Notes: a model not told the origin generated them from the letters alone. DNA of 64,000 nt from Bathynomus jamesi (GCA_023014485.1 JAJOZX010006148.1:216227-280226); one strand, 5' to 3'; positions 35,116 through 46,872 are shown, numbered from the stretch's first letter. Numbers and translations are program-made.

Positions 35116-35816
35116 CCTCTGTGTCTGTGATATGGACAAGGTATTGCTGCAAAGAAGATTAATCTCTAAGAAAATGAGTCGCATCTATTTCTCTCCCGAT
35201 CTCCTCATTTGTGGAATTTTTATGAGAAATATTGCCTGCATCTTATCGCTTCCAAACGCTTAATTCCAACCTCATCCCTTTAATTATAAGTACAACACTT
35301 ACATAATCCTGTACATACGAGGCGAGTGCTATGCGCAAGTCGCATTAAGCGTAAAGTGAGAATTGAGGGGGAAGCGAATGCAGTCAACATGTCAGAAACG
35401 TGTTCATTGCTAAAAATAATAAAGTCAAAACGTATAATGGAACATTTGCTAAAGTATGACTGAAGTATGTGTTAAGAAATTAGGACATTCTGTGAAAATG
35501 TTTGCTTTTCATTTGTGATATTGTTCAACGAGCGATTGTCAAGTTTAATCCTGCGAATACTGAATGTTCAAGAGAGCGCCCGTTGAACAAATAGACATTT
35601 ACGATGTTTATACAAATACGAAACGCGATATTTTGTAAGAAAAATAAGGGTCTCCCGTAACTAATTAATTGGATTTTTATGTGAAGAATGCATTCTATTT
35701 GTTTTGACAAATAAGTTTAAATATTCTCTTAATAAAATGTTTATAACTCATAAACGGCATAAAAAATATCTACATGCAAACAAGAAGTGAGTGCATGCGA
35801 GATATATATATATATG

Positions 35817-36098
35817 GCGCCTCGGTGGTGTAGTGGTTAGCGTCGCTGACTGTGAATCCATCGGCCCCGGGTTCGAGACCCGACGGCAGCCGGCGCGCAG
35901 CAAAACCCAGCTGTTCACCCTTCCACACAATAAAGAAAGTGGTTGGTAGATAAATGGGTACCCTAGGTGGCCTAGTGGTTAAGACGCTGGGCTGCTGATG
36001 GGGCGTGGTTCGGATTCCACGTTAAACTGTAGGTCTAAGGTGGAGTGAAAAGCTTGACCTTCGTCAGAATGAACAATTCGGGCGGAAGCTAACCAAAG

Positions 36099-36142
<44 letters not shown>

Positions 36143-36426
36143 GCCTCAGTGGTGTAGCGGTTAGCATCGCTGACAACGAATTCACTGGCCCCGGATTCGA
36201 AACCCGGTGACGGCAGGCAGTGCGCAGCAAAGCCAGCTGTTCATCTTTCCACATAATAAAAGTGGGTTGGTAGATAAATGGGTACCCTAGGTGGCCTAGT
36301 GGTTAAGACGCTGAGCTGCTGATGGGGCGTGGTTCGGATTCCACGTTAAACTGTAGGTCTAACTAAGGTGGAGTGAAAAGCTTGACCTTCGTCAGAATGA
36401 ACAATTCGGGCGGAAGCTAACCAAAG

Positions 36427-36463
<37 letters not shown>

Positions 36464-37051
36464 CCTCAGTGGTGTAGCGGTTAGCATCGCTGACAACGAA
36501 TTCACTGGCCCCGGATTCGAAACCCGGTGACGGCAGGCAGTGCGCAGCAAAGCCAGCTGTTCATCTTTCCACATAATAAAAGTGGGTTGGTAGATAAATG
36601 GGTACCCTAGGTGGCCTAGTGGTTAAGACGCTGAGCTGCTGATGGGGCGTGGTTCGGATTCCACGTTAAACTGTAGGTCTAACTAAGGTGGAGTGAAAAG
36701 CTTGACCTTCGTCAGAATGAACAATTCGGGCGGAAGCTAACCAAAGGTGTGTGTGTATATATATATATATACCTCAGTGGTGTAGCGGTTAGCATCGCTG
36801 ACAACGAATTCACTGGCCCCGGATTCGAAACCCGGTGACGGCAGGCAGTGCGCAGCAAAGCCAGCTGTTCATCTTTCCACATAATAAAAGTGGGTTGGTA
36901 GATAAATGGGTACCCTAGGTGGCCTAGTGGTTAAGACGCTGAGCTGCTGATGGGGCGTGGTTCGGATTCCACGTTAAACTGTAGGTCTAACTAAGGTGGA
37001 GTGAAAAGCTTGACCTTCGTCAGAATGAACAATTCGGGCGGAAGCTAACCA

Positions 37052-37089
<38 letters not shown>

Positions 37090-37421
37090 CCTCAGTGGTG
37101 TAGCGGTTAGCATCGCTGACAACGAATTCACTGGCCCCGGATTCGAAACCCGGTGACGGCAGGCAGTGCGCAGCAAAGCCAGCTGTTCATCTTTCCACAT
37201 AATAAAAGTGGGTTGGTAGATAAATGGGTAACCTAGTGGTTAAGTCGCTGGGCTGCTCATCGGTAGGTTGTAAGATGGAGTCTGGACGAAGACTTTGCAA
37301 TTTCTGACCGCCTGTGGTGAAGCGTGGTTCGGACTCTGTTAAACTGTAGGTCTAAGGTGGAGTGACAAGCTTTGCTTTTGCAGAATGAACAATTCGGGCG
37401 GAAGCAAACCAAGGTAACCAA
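35817..37421 (+). repeat. Tandem array of five dimeric SINE units
   Basis: Unit starts at 35817, 36144, 36464, 36772 and 37090, giving periods of about 325, 320, 308 and 318 bp. Length varies mainly in the (TG)n(TA)n joining each unit. Units 2-4 share the private duplication GTCTAACTAAGG, absent from unit 1, so they arose by tandem amplification rather than separate insertions. Unit 5 differs in its second monomer, which retains the long-form segment. Confidence 0.95.
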
Positions 37422-37442
37422 GATATATATATATATATATAT

Positions 37443-37662
37443 TTTTTTTATTTATTGGGGTTGTTTAACCTCCTTCGCAACATCTAAGGTCATATGACGG
37501 AGGAGACCTACAGCTTTACGTGGGATCCGAACCACGGGTCGCTACATAATCTGGGCGTGGAGTACGGTCTCCCATCCAACCAACCACTACCCAGACCCAA
37601 TGTCGCTTGACTTCGCTGATCTCCGGGGGGAAGTGGTGTTACAACATTGGCCACGACGTAGC

Positions 37663-37663
<1 letters not shown>
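37443..37663 (-). mobile_element. 5S-rRNA-derived SINE (SINE3-like)
   Basis: On the minus strand the segment 37663-37566 follows the 3' two thirds of metazoan 5S rRNA: the internal region GAAGTCAAGCGACATTGGG corresponds to GAAGCTAAGCAGGGTCGGG, and GGATGGGAGACCG (box C) is intact. The adjoining 37443-37565 (ATTTATTGGGGTTGTTTAAC, GTGGGATCCGAACCACGGGT) forms the body. Transcription by RNA polymerase III from a 5S-type promoter is expected. The 5' 5S third is degenerate. Confidence 0.75.
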
Positions 37664-37711
<48 letters not shown>

Positions 37712-37728
37712 TGTAGATAGATAGATAG
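37664..37728. repeat. (TA)n and (GATA)n microsatellites
   Basis: About 40 bp TA then a short GATA run. Confidence 0.9.
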
Positions 37729-37739
37729 CTAGGCGTACC

Positions 37740-38231
37740 CTGTTTAACGTAGTAGATACATTCCTGGAAAACTACGTTAAGCGAAACTACGCTAAACGAA
37801 GTACGTTTTCCCATTGAAATATATGTATTATCGTAAGATACGTTCCAGACTTAAGATTTTCGGCCTTAAAACGTAACACATATGAAAAATACACCTTAAA
37901 TACAAATAATAATATTGTAAATGCCTGTATGTAAACTAGAAACAATAAAATGAAAAACACAATTAAAACAATTTAACAATTAAAAATAAAAATTAACACT
38001 CACCATCAATGGAGCAGACGAAAGCTTGGTGGAAGTGGTGGAGTGATAGAGAGGCGGTGGGACAGGAGTGTACGAGTGTGAAGCGTGTTCGCAGTACGCA
38101 TGCGCAGTGCGACGTAGCTAGTCTTGTTGCCTACGAGAGCGTATAGCATGTAGCGTCAATTTTTGGCAAATAACATGTTGCGTAGTTCCCAAGTACATTA
38201 TAGCGGGATAACGTACTACGTTAAACGAAAA
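37740..38231. mobile_element. Possible MITE with TTAACGTAGTA ends
   Basis: GTTTAACGTAGTA at 37741 recurs inverted near 38219-38231, and both ends contain further ACTACGTTAAGCG-type motifs. About 490 bp, non-coding. The superfamily is not assigned. Confidence 0.5.
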
Positions 38232-38288
38232 ATGGTTGTAATATAGTAAAAGTTAATAATAGTGGACAATTTTTTTGTTTTATTTAAA

Positions 38289-38520
38289 AAAAAACAAGCA
38301 GAGCCTTCGGCTCCCTGCTATACGGGCGGGGCTTGCGCTTCGCAAACTCGCCTACGGCAAGGGCACATTAAGGTTACCCCTTTGGGGTAGGTCATTCTCC
38401 CTCTCCCCACCAAAAAACCCCACCCCACTTTTATGCAACGTGGGGCTAACCCCACCCCCATTGTTGCATAACCCCCTCCCCCATTACCCCCACCCCTCTT
38501 TGTTTTGTTGGTTGAAACGT
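38289..38520 (+). repeat. GC-rich unclassified repeat, copy 1
   Basis: Starts AGCAGAGCCTTCGGCTC, continues CTTCGCAAACTCGCCTACGG and TACCCCTTTGGGG, then a long C-rich tract (CCCCACCCC, CCCCCTCCCCC). ORFs across it are composition artefacts. Confidence 0.8.
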
Positions 38521-39054
38521 CGTGGGTCATATTTTTTATTTAAACTGGAAATGGAAGGAATTGTAGGTGTTTTTTTAATAGTTTAAAGATAAAATTACCA
38601 ATCAATTCCAAATTGCTTTTTAGGCCACGAATAGGTGATTTTGGTAAATAGAAATTGTAAATAAATCTATAAATAATAGTTAAACACGAGACAACTCGGT
38701 GTAATGTATAGAGTCATTAAGTTTTCACCTCACTTAAGCGTGGTAGATACTCGCTCCAGGTCGCGAGGCCTGGCTAGTTAATCATCATTATGGAAGGCGT
38801 CAATATGTCGTTTGAAAATGTAGCAAATTTCATAGATATCATAAAATTATGCGAAAAGAAAGCGAATTTAATTAATGAATTACTAAAGATTGATGAATAC
38901 TTTTAGGAATCTTCTAATAAGCATGGGAAAGCAAAAATTCTAAGGTAATTACTCTAATCTAACCTAACCTAGACTAACCTAATTTACAAAAAAATCGCTT
39001 ACATGTGGTTGTATGCTCTAGTAAAAGTCTAATGAGAAATTTAATTTTTTTAAA

Positions 39055-39400
39055 ATACAAGCAGAGCCTTCGGCTCACTGCCCAACGGGCACTGCTTCGC
39101 AAACTCGCCTACGCCGAGGGCAACTTCGGTGCCTGGGTTACCCCTTTGGGGGGAGGTCATTCTCTATCTCCCAAAAACCCCTCACCCCCCTTTATGCAAC
39201 TTGGGGCTAACCCCCCTCCCCCATTACCCCCACCCCTCTCCTCCATTTACTTCCACCCTTCCCCCATTACCCCCCAGGTGGGAAGGGGGCTGGTACCGTG
39301 CAACAGTTGATCAACAATGCGGGGTGCCTGCACCGCCCCAATTACTGGCGAGTCAATTATTCGATCAATAAAACTATAGAAAAGAACGCAACTATGAAAC
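39055..39400 (+). repeat. GC-rich unclassified repeat, copy 2
   Basis: The same start (AGCAGAGCCTTCGGCTC) and order as at 38289, with C-rich tract 39180-39285, then GGGTGCCTGCACC and CAATAAAACTATAGAAAAGA, also seen near 42355-42420. 38521-39054 between the copies is intergenic. A T-rich stretch 39420-39480 follows. Confidence 0.8.
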
Positions 39401-39531
39401 TTCCGGACAATGTGCAACTTTTTTTTTTTTTTTCACTTTTTCATTTTTTTTTTTTTTTTTCACTTTTTCAAGCATTTTTTTTATTGGTATAGGAAAAAAA
39501 TCCACTATTGTTGACTTTGGCCCATTTTATA

Positions 39532-40733
39532 CAAAGCTGGGCACAAACCGTTAATCCGTTAATCGTTAATTAACGAAGTTAACTTTTCGTTAACGATTTA
39601 ACTTTTAAGTTAACTTTGAAAATCATTATCGGACTAATTAACTTCCGTTACATTTAACTTCCGTTAACTCAAGTTCGTTAACCCCAAAAATTCATAAATA
39701 AACGTTTAAAAGTTTCTATTATTTTCAGTGCTGAGCAGGTGCGCAATTAATCCGCCACTGTTAATAGTGATGAACGAATTTCCATTTACGCAGTGCAAAA
39801 TCAGGCAATATATTTGTTTCCGTCGCCACAATTTGTGTCTTACCAAATATGGTAGTTATTTATGGCATTGGTTTGAGCAAAACATGGTCGACTGTAAAAT
39901 CAGGCGGAAAGATTTGCCATTTGAGTTGAATGTTTCAACTTCTTTCAAGAAATATCACGAGCATTTTAAGGCACTTTCAATAATATATATGTAACAATTA
40001 CAACAAATAACTACATTCGTTTCATTTGCAGTCTGTCTCTTGCGCAACATGTTTGTGCTAGTGAATATTTAAAAATAATCGTTGTCAAGTAAGTCATGTA
40101 TATTTATAATATGTCTGTGAGTACCTTATTAGTAGTCTCCTTGATACATTTCAAGAACCATAAAACTGATCAGGTAAGATTTCAATTCTCATGTCACTTT
40201 GATGACATAAATTAAGTCAATTGATGTCTTACAATGGGAGCGTTTTCACTTTAACCCTTTATGTCCTGGCGGTACTTCTAGGTACCACATCTTTAAAATC
40301 TCCATAATTATTTTTCTACCCGGTTGATCCTGCCGGTACTTTCTTGGGTGAGCAAGTGTTGGTGGACTTGTTCATCAAGTTCAACACAGCCATCCCTCCA
40401 GTGCTGCAGTGGAGCGTTTGTTCTCTATGGGCAAGGACATCCTGAGGGCCAAGAGATCATCCCTGTCTGATGAAAACTTTGATATGCTAATTTTCATGAA
40501 GGGCAACATGCATCTCATGGACAAAATGGAGAACGAGAAGAAGAGGGAAAATTAAATTATATATATATTGTGTTTTTCATTTTTTTATAATAAAAGTTAA
40601 CGTTAACGGTTTATCGGTAACTTCCGTTACATGTTTAACGAATTAACGGATTAACGGTTAACGAAGTTAACTTTTTGGTTAACGGATTAGCGGTTAACGA
40701 AGTTAACTTTTTGGTTAACTGTGCCCACCACTG
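39532..40733 (+). mobile_element. hAT element A with GTTAACG subterminal repeats
   Basis: Left end CAAAGCTGGGCAC, right end inverted CAGTGGTGGGCAC. The 8-bp duplication ATTTTATA is exact (39524-39531, 40734-40741). Both ends are packed with GTTAAC/TTAACG motifs. A transposase C-terminus remains. Confidence 0.95.
40347..40555 (+). pseudogene. hAT transposase C-terminus (element A)
   Basis: Encodes F-I-K-F-N-T-A, then after one phase change A-A-V-E-R-L-F-S-M-G-K-D-I-L-R and a Met/Lys-rich tail ending at TAA 40553-40555. This is the hATC dimerisation domain. Catalytic domains are missing. Confidence 0.85.
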
Positions 40734-40747
40734 ATTTTATATATATA

Positions 40748-41534
40748 CAGTGGTGGGCACCGTTAACCAAAAAGTTAACTTCGATAACGATAATCCGTTA
40801 ACCCCAATTTTTAACTCGATAACGATAATCCGATAATTTTACTACAAAGTTAACGGAAGTTAACGATAATCCGTTAACGATAACTATTTCTTTACTAACA
40901 TTTAAAAAAATCAAGGAAAAAAGGTTTAAAAACCCATAGAAAATGTTTATTTATGCAAAATCCAACAATAAATAGGTATTTAACTGTATTTTTATCAAGT
41001 TTTGTAACTTTTTTGCTTAATAACTTTTTTTTATTTTTAATAAAAAATGTACTGATTACATGTTTTAAACCCTTGTAACCACTAACCATTAACTAAATTT
41101 TAATTTACCAGAGAATTATTATGGCGGGAACTGAAAGGTAAAATTAAATTTTAGGCACATTTATTAAAGACTATGACACAATGTGCTGGTTGCCCTTCAG
41201 AAAGACCAACTTCTCAAAGTTAGGCCCAACTGCCAGTCTTGACCTCTTGGGCCTCAGGATGTCCTTGCCGAGAGAGAAGAGCCGTTCCACTGCGGCAGAG
41301 GACGGAATTGGCAGACTGAAGTTATGGCGGTTTGAATTCATTCGCGGAGATCTTCCGTGAATGACTCCTCGCAGTTAACGTGTTAACGGACTTTAACAGA
41401 CTAAATATCGAGTTATCGGAAGTTAACTGGTCCGATAACGATAAATGGAAATTAACCTCCGTTAATAGTCCGTTAAAAAAAGTTAACTTCGTTAATTAAC
41501 TGTTATCGGATTAACGCTTTAGTGCCCAACACTA
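40748..41534 (-). mobile_element. hAT element B, same family, opposite strand
   Basis: Left end CAGTGGTGGGCACC, right end inverted TAGTGTTGGGCACT, flanked by TATATATA on both sides (consistent with, but not proof of, a duplication). It lies 14 bp from element A in the opposite orientation, so the right end of A and left end of B form an inverted repeat. Confidence 0.9.
41176..41306 (-). pseudogene. hAT transposase C-terminus (element B)
   Basis: The minus strand encodes S-A-A-V-E-R-L-F-S-L-G-K-D-I-L-R-P-K-R, homologous to the hATC domain of element A. No catalytic core. Confidence 0.85.
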
Positions 41535-42214
41535 TATATATATATATATAATAAAGTTAGTGGAGAGACGCCAAGAAGAATGAACTGAGACAAATTCGCT
41601 ATTATCTAAACAAGATTATGTCTCCTCTCAAATTGTTCTACAAATAGGAAATCTACATATCAAAAGAAGAATAAAGCATACAGTATATGAATGAATGAAG
41701 TTAGCGTATGTATTCGCGTTTTCCTTTGGAATTATATCACTGCTTACTGCGAGTGTCGCTCTACGAAAAAACTGAATGGAATTCCAACATAATTATAAGA
41801 ATTAACTTGGATAATATATGCATTAAAAATTTAAAAATAAGAACATATATTATATTCGGTGATTCTTCAGTCTTTCAAAGCCAAAACCTTTTTTTTCACA
41901 GACGGAACAAATTCTCGAGGCGTCGAGAAAATTTTCTCGAAACCAAACCTTCTCGATCAAAGTGTCTGGAAACTCCACTAAACAAAAAACATGGCGAAAC
42001 AAAGTGATCTAACCTGACCAAAATGTGATCTACTCTAACGTAACTTTACATAACTTAACCTAATCCAACTGTAATTAACCCACATTTACAAAGAAATCTG
42101 ATTAACAGTAAAATTCGAGGAAATATTTCTAGACTTTACTAGATTTTTTCGAGAAAAATTCCTATCTAGTTTTTTGGGTCATCATTTATAGTAAAATAGT
42201 AATTAACTAGCAAA
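41535..42214. other. Intergenic stretch
   Basis: Begins with (TA)n. A 99-codon ORF (41708-42007) shows no recognisable domain and AT-driven composition, so I do not call it a gene. Confidence 0.5.
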
Positions 42215-43130
42215 AGGTCGGCGCTACGCGCCCATTTTGCTAGATCTGCGTGCTTCGGCTGAATTGTGGGCCTACGGCGTATTTTATTTTGAACATCAGT
42301 AGCCCTTTATCTGGATATCATTCCTATTCCTCTCACCTTGGGCCTCAGTAATTGGGGTGCCTGCGGCCTTCCAGTTACTGGCAAACCAATTATTCATTCA
42401 ATAAAACTACAGAAAAGAACGCAGCCATGAAAATCTAAAGCTTCACAAATCTTAATACAATGAACTCGGATTTGAAGCCTAAGATTTTCATGACTGCGTT
42501 CATTTCTATAGTTTTATTGACCAAATAACTGAACCGACAGTAATTGGGGGCCCTGCGGCCGCCAAATCATAGTTTTCATTGTTTCGAGTGCATCAATAAT
42601 ATTGTTATAGTGTTCCATTAGTTGTGATAAGCATGATCTTCCTGACCGGAATCGATGTTGGTTATCATTTTTTTTTCTGAGTTCCCCATTAACCCCCCCC
42701 CCCCCATTACCCACCCCTCTCCCCCAATACCCCCTCCCCCATTACCCTACCCTTCTCCCACATTTACCCCACCAATTTTTTTTTCTGAGTTTCCCCATTA
42801 ACCCACCCCCTCCCCCACCCCTCTCCCCATTTACCCCCACCCTTCCCCCATTACCCCCAAGGGGGGAAGGGGGCTGGCACCTTGCAAAGGATTCACTTTA
42901 ATTTTTTTGGGTTACATATACATATCGCATCTATTTTTCTGAGTTCCCCATTAACCCCACCCCCTCCCCATTACCCCACCCCTCCCCATTTTGTGCCAAA
43001 ATTATGATTAAAAATGAAGAAATGGGAAGAACTGTACCCCTAAAAGGGGGGGGCAGGATTTATGTTAGGGAATTTTTTTTTTAGCATGGGCATGCACAAT
43101 AAAAAGACGCATCGAATGGTGAAAACCGCA
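42215..43130. repeat. C-rich repeat cluster
   Basis: CTTCGGCTG/GGCCTACGG motifs at 42240-42275 recall the repeats at 38289 and 39055. TTTTTTCTGAGTTCCCCATTAA recurs (split copies at 42669, 42779, 42934), each followed by C-rich runs (C11 at 42694). A LINE-A fragment is embedded at 42563-42680. Confidence 0.7.
42563..42680 (-). mobile_element. LINE-A RT fragment
   Basis: The minus strand encodes D-N-Q-H-R-F-R-S-G-R-S-C-L-S-Q-L and N-I-I-D-A-L-E, matching LINE-A RT at 51150-51235. Only about 118 bp. Confidence 0.85.
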
Positions 43131-43177
43131 TTGTTCTACACCAATTGTAGCGACCTGTAGGTGTGCGCAAAAAACTG

Positions 43178-43301
43178 TTACATATATATATATGGCTTCA
43201 TTTCTGAAATAGTATATTAGATTAACAATTATGGCAAATATACATACATTATTATTATATTATTTTAAAAAAATTATATAATTATCAATAGGTTTCATAT
43301 A

Positions 43302-43347
<46 letters not shown>

Positions 43348-43348
43348 A
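43178..43348. repeat. (TA)n microsatellites
   Basis: AT tract at 43303-43349, palindromic around ATATTATAT, plus a short one at 43182. 43350-43849 holds no supportable feature. Confidence 0.8.
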
Positions 43349-43849
43349 TAAAAAACTCCAATGTATATCAGTGTATCGATAAAACTTCGATTGTTGAATA
43401 AATCTACCAAGATTTGTTGAACACTCAAACTGACACGAAAAAATTATCCTTTCGTCCTTCACTCAACAGAGCTGTTTCCCATAAAAGTAAAACAAAAAAA
43501 AAAAAGTTTCATGAACGATCTATATGTAAAAGCTTACAGTAAAGAGAAAAAGCACAATACATATTGGATTGTACTTGACCTAGAATCGGAAATAGGCTTT
43601 TGCTCGCGGAGATGTAGATGAGTGGAACAATATATTTAATTATAAGATGACGTAATAAATACGTTTTCCTTAACTAAGTAAATGTAAAAACACTTTATTA
43701 GAGAACAGTTTTTTTAAGAGCTACAGTACAAGTTTTTATATTTCACGTAACATTTTTCAACTGTACGATGTACAGTATAATGCAGTTGCCCTTGCCCACC
43801 CACAAATACAGTTTCCAGTGTTTCAGACGTGTTATATATATATATATAT

Positions 43850-43985
43850 TACACACAGACCGTGCATGGAACAAGGAACTCTTCTGGGAAAAAATAAATC
43901 CACTATAGTTCGAATAAGTATTTATGGTAAATGACAAATACTATAGTTTTTCTTTTTCATGATGTTTTATATATATAGTCTATAC
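43850..43985 (-). repeat. Repeat R1, minus-strand copy
   Basis: ACACACAGACCGTGCATGGA and TCCACTATAG match R1 in reverse, as does AGTTTTTCTTTTTCATGATG. Flanked by TA repeats. 43986-44230 has no supportable feature. Confidence 0.75.
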
Positions 43986-44238
43986 AGTATATAATTTTTT
44001 ATTGGTAGTTGCGTCTTGCGTCAACCAATCACCAACATTCCACAGAACGCGTCCGAAACACTGGAAACTGTGTATTTGATTGAGTGAGCAAGGGCAATTG
44101 CGTTATACTGTACAGAAAATTGTATAATACAGCTGGAAGATACGTGAAGTATCGAAACTTGCACTGTAATTCTTAATAAACTCTTCTCTAATGATAAGCT
44201 TTTCCTTTTACTTGAGTACATTTAAAAGTAGGTTAGAC

Positions 44239-44647
44239 CAGTGGTTTCCAAAGTGAGGCCCGCCATATAGGTGTATGTATTGGGTAAGTGTAAAGGTTGC
44301 AGAAATGGAAAGTTATCAGAGTTGCCAGTTGACTTTTATTGGATTTTCGAGCAGCCACGAGAGGAAAGGGTTTCGCTCAGTTAAGTTCTTTAAAAACCAT
44401 TTTGGAACCAAGGTAATAAAGTTGCCCAGATACCCCTTTCGGAATCCAATGCGGGACGATAAATAGAGTATTAACTCAAAAGAATACATACTTCAAACCA
44501 GTTCTGAAACCCTGATATATTACTGGTTAATGTTAATTTTTAATTATATCTTTCATGTAAAATGATTTGGGAATTATTAGAAGTAAAAGGGAACAGTGAA
44601 GTGAAATTTCTTCTTCCCTTAATGTAAAAAAAGTTTGAAAACCACGA
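44239..44647. mobile_element. Non-autonomous hAT (Charlie-like) MITE
   Basis: 409 bp with ends CAGTGGTTTCCAAAG and, inverted, TCGTGGTTTTCAAAC. The 8-bp flanks GGTTAGAC (44231-44238) and GGTCAGAC (44648-44655) match at seven positions. The ORF inside has no transposase similarity. Confidence 0.88.
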
Positions 44648-44655
44648 GGTCAGAC

Positions 44656-45209
44656 AAGATAACTGTTGTTTCATCGGGTTGATTTAAGCCGATATAGTTA
44701 AGCCCTGTGTATATGAGGTAAAATGCCTTTTCACGAATCATTTCAAAGTAAAATAAAGTGGCGATAGAAAATTACAAGATAACTTTTCGACAAAACTAAA
44801 GGCAACATCATATGATTAAAATGATTAATTTTTAATACTTACCCGACCTTTATGTCTCTGAAGATGTTTTCATTTACAGAGAGAGCCGTGTTTCCTTCAC
44901 TTCGTAGAAAATCATTCCATTATCTACAGCCGCTATTTTAAAGTTCAACTTTTCATCCAAGTTTTGTACAGAATGGAGGAATTTCAACAATTTGTAGAGC
45001 AAATTCCTCTTTATATTACTTTGTTAACTGTTTTCATCCATTTGAAATGGACAGAATGATACAAACGAGCCGACCTTTTTTTAAACTTTAACGTCACACT
45101 TTTGGCCAATAATTTCTACAATCAGACTGACAAGAATTACAGTTTTCTGAAAATTCTGTCATCTTCAACTGATATAATTCTGTCACTTTCTTCTGATCAC
45201 CCATATACA

Positions 45210-45253
<44 letters not shown>

Positions 45254-46280
45254 TTGCAGTAATCCAAATCTTTGAAATTTTAACTTCATCTATCATTTAA
45301 AAGTATGTAGGCCTAAGTATTTAAAACATCTTTTCAACAAACATTGCTAAAAAATTAATATATACGAAATTAACATTAAAAACAAGAATGAAAAACTGGT
45401 AATGAATATTATGTAACATCGTAGTGTGAAATATTTCAAATACAATACGAAGCTCTAGGCCTAGGCTACCTTGTCTTGTGTGTTTATAACTTAGCCTAGG
45501 CTCAAACCAAGACCTACTGATACTGTCTCCTAAACTAACCCCAAACTAGATTGGCCTTAGACCTAAGTCTATAGGTTTACTTTTAGAGCTTTAACTGGTT
45601 CTTACGCAACTGAATTTGTAAATGATAACAAAAGTGTCCACAAACAGCAAAGTTGCAATCACTTCATAAAAATCACTCGGTCAGTCACAGCCACTTTTTT
45701 TTTTAAGTGAAACCAAAGCCTACCAATATCTAGTCGGTCTACAATCGCATAATTTCATACAAAAGATTTTGAACAGAAAATTTTGAGCCAGCGAGACTTT
45801 AACATGTACTCACGAACACTTAAATTTTAAATATAGCTTCACAGATTTGGAATCACTGTCACTGAATGCGAAGCTCAAAATTTTGATGGCTGTGGCACTT
45901 TTGCAAATTTATGGACTGACTGGCTTTTCCTCGATTTCACAAAACAGCGTGAGATTTGTACAAGCATGGTTTGACTATACATAGGTAGACTTTGATGAAG
46001 CTCTCGGCTACCGTTTACTCTAACAACCTAGGCCTAGAACTACTGCCTCATAGATAGGTCCATGCATGCTAGATCAGCCTTAGCCCTAGGTTAGCCCTAG
46101 ATTGAGTGGGTTAAAGTAATTATTTCGCAATTTAACTAGCAAATGATTAAAAAAAAATACAATTATATGCATTAACTGTGCATCGAACACTGAAAAAATG
46201 TTCAGGTATATCTCTCGAAATTTAAAATTTACTTGTATAATTACTCTGCAGATATATTGTATAAATATATACCATGGATT
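44656..46280. other. Intergenic stretch with (TA)n at 45209-45251
   Basis: About 1.6 kb with no credible ORF or element ends. It is the longest repeat-poor stretch in the window. A CTAGGCCTAGGC-type short palindromic word recurs near 45450-45600 and 46030-46090. Confidence 0.5.
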
Positions 46281-46288
46281 ACTATTAT

Positions 46289-46289
<1 letters not shown>

Positions 46290-46331
<42 letters not shown>

Positions 46332-46637
46332 ATATATATATGTGTATATATATAAAACCTGAATATTTATAAGGTGAAGTTTTGGGTAAGGCGTTGTTCT
46401 TTCTTTTTACATTCTAACTTTCTTATGAAATATAACGAAATAACAGTTACGAAACTTCTCTCTTATAGTTTTGACCATTTTTGAAGGCTTTGCTGTTTTG
46501 CATAGAAAGGCTTAAAGTTTTAGTAACTGTATCTTACAGTATATCTTATACAAGCATGGTTTTGAGATATGATAATTACGCGTGCCTTCTTTATATGCAA
46601 TAAGCTGTAATCAATAAACTCACTTTTGAGTTTTACC

Positions 46638-46713
<76 letters not shown>
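46290..46713. repeat. (TA)n microsatellites and spacer
   Basis: TA tracts at 46290-46345 and 46641-46712 (about 70 bp) separated by ordinary AT-rich sequence. Confidence 0.8.
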
Positions 46714-46717
<4 letters not shown>

Positions 46718-46823
46718 GTCCCAGAAGTCTTGGAGGGGTTTTATTTGGTTATAACTTTTTGTTTGGGGATCAAATAAAAAAAGGTTTGTAACACTTGAAA
46801 ATAAATTTATTGCGATTTTAATT

Positions 46824-46868
<45 letters not shown>
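46714..46868 (-). repeat. Duplicate of the mariner-like 3' end plus (TA)n
   Basis: 46714-46828 is the same sequence as 46868-46982, starting AAAAGGTCCCAGAAGTCTTG, separated by a TA tract. Confidence 0.9.

Positions 46869-46872
<4 letters not shown>

Noticed and set aside
35817..37421. CRISPR-like array because of regular spacing
   Set aside because: The 308-325-bp period consists of whole SINE units with microsatellite junctions in a eukaryotic context; no short repeat/spacer structure.
37566..37663. Functional 5S rRNA gene
   Set aside because: The 5' third is degenerate and it is embedded in a SINE-like body; I annotate it as a 5S-derived SINE instead.
38275..38586. Pro-rich ORFs at 38275 and 39005
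   Set aside because: They lie in a repeated GC/C-rich element present at least twice and do not keep a frame between copies.
38289..39400. Helitron assignment for the GC-rich repeats
   Set aside because: I saw no 5'-TC start or CTRR-3' end with an upstream hairpin.
41708..42007. 99-codon ORF as a host gene
   Set aside because: No domain, no splice or promoter context, AT-driven composition, next to repeats.
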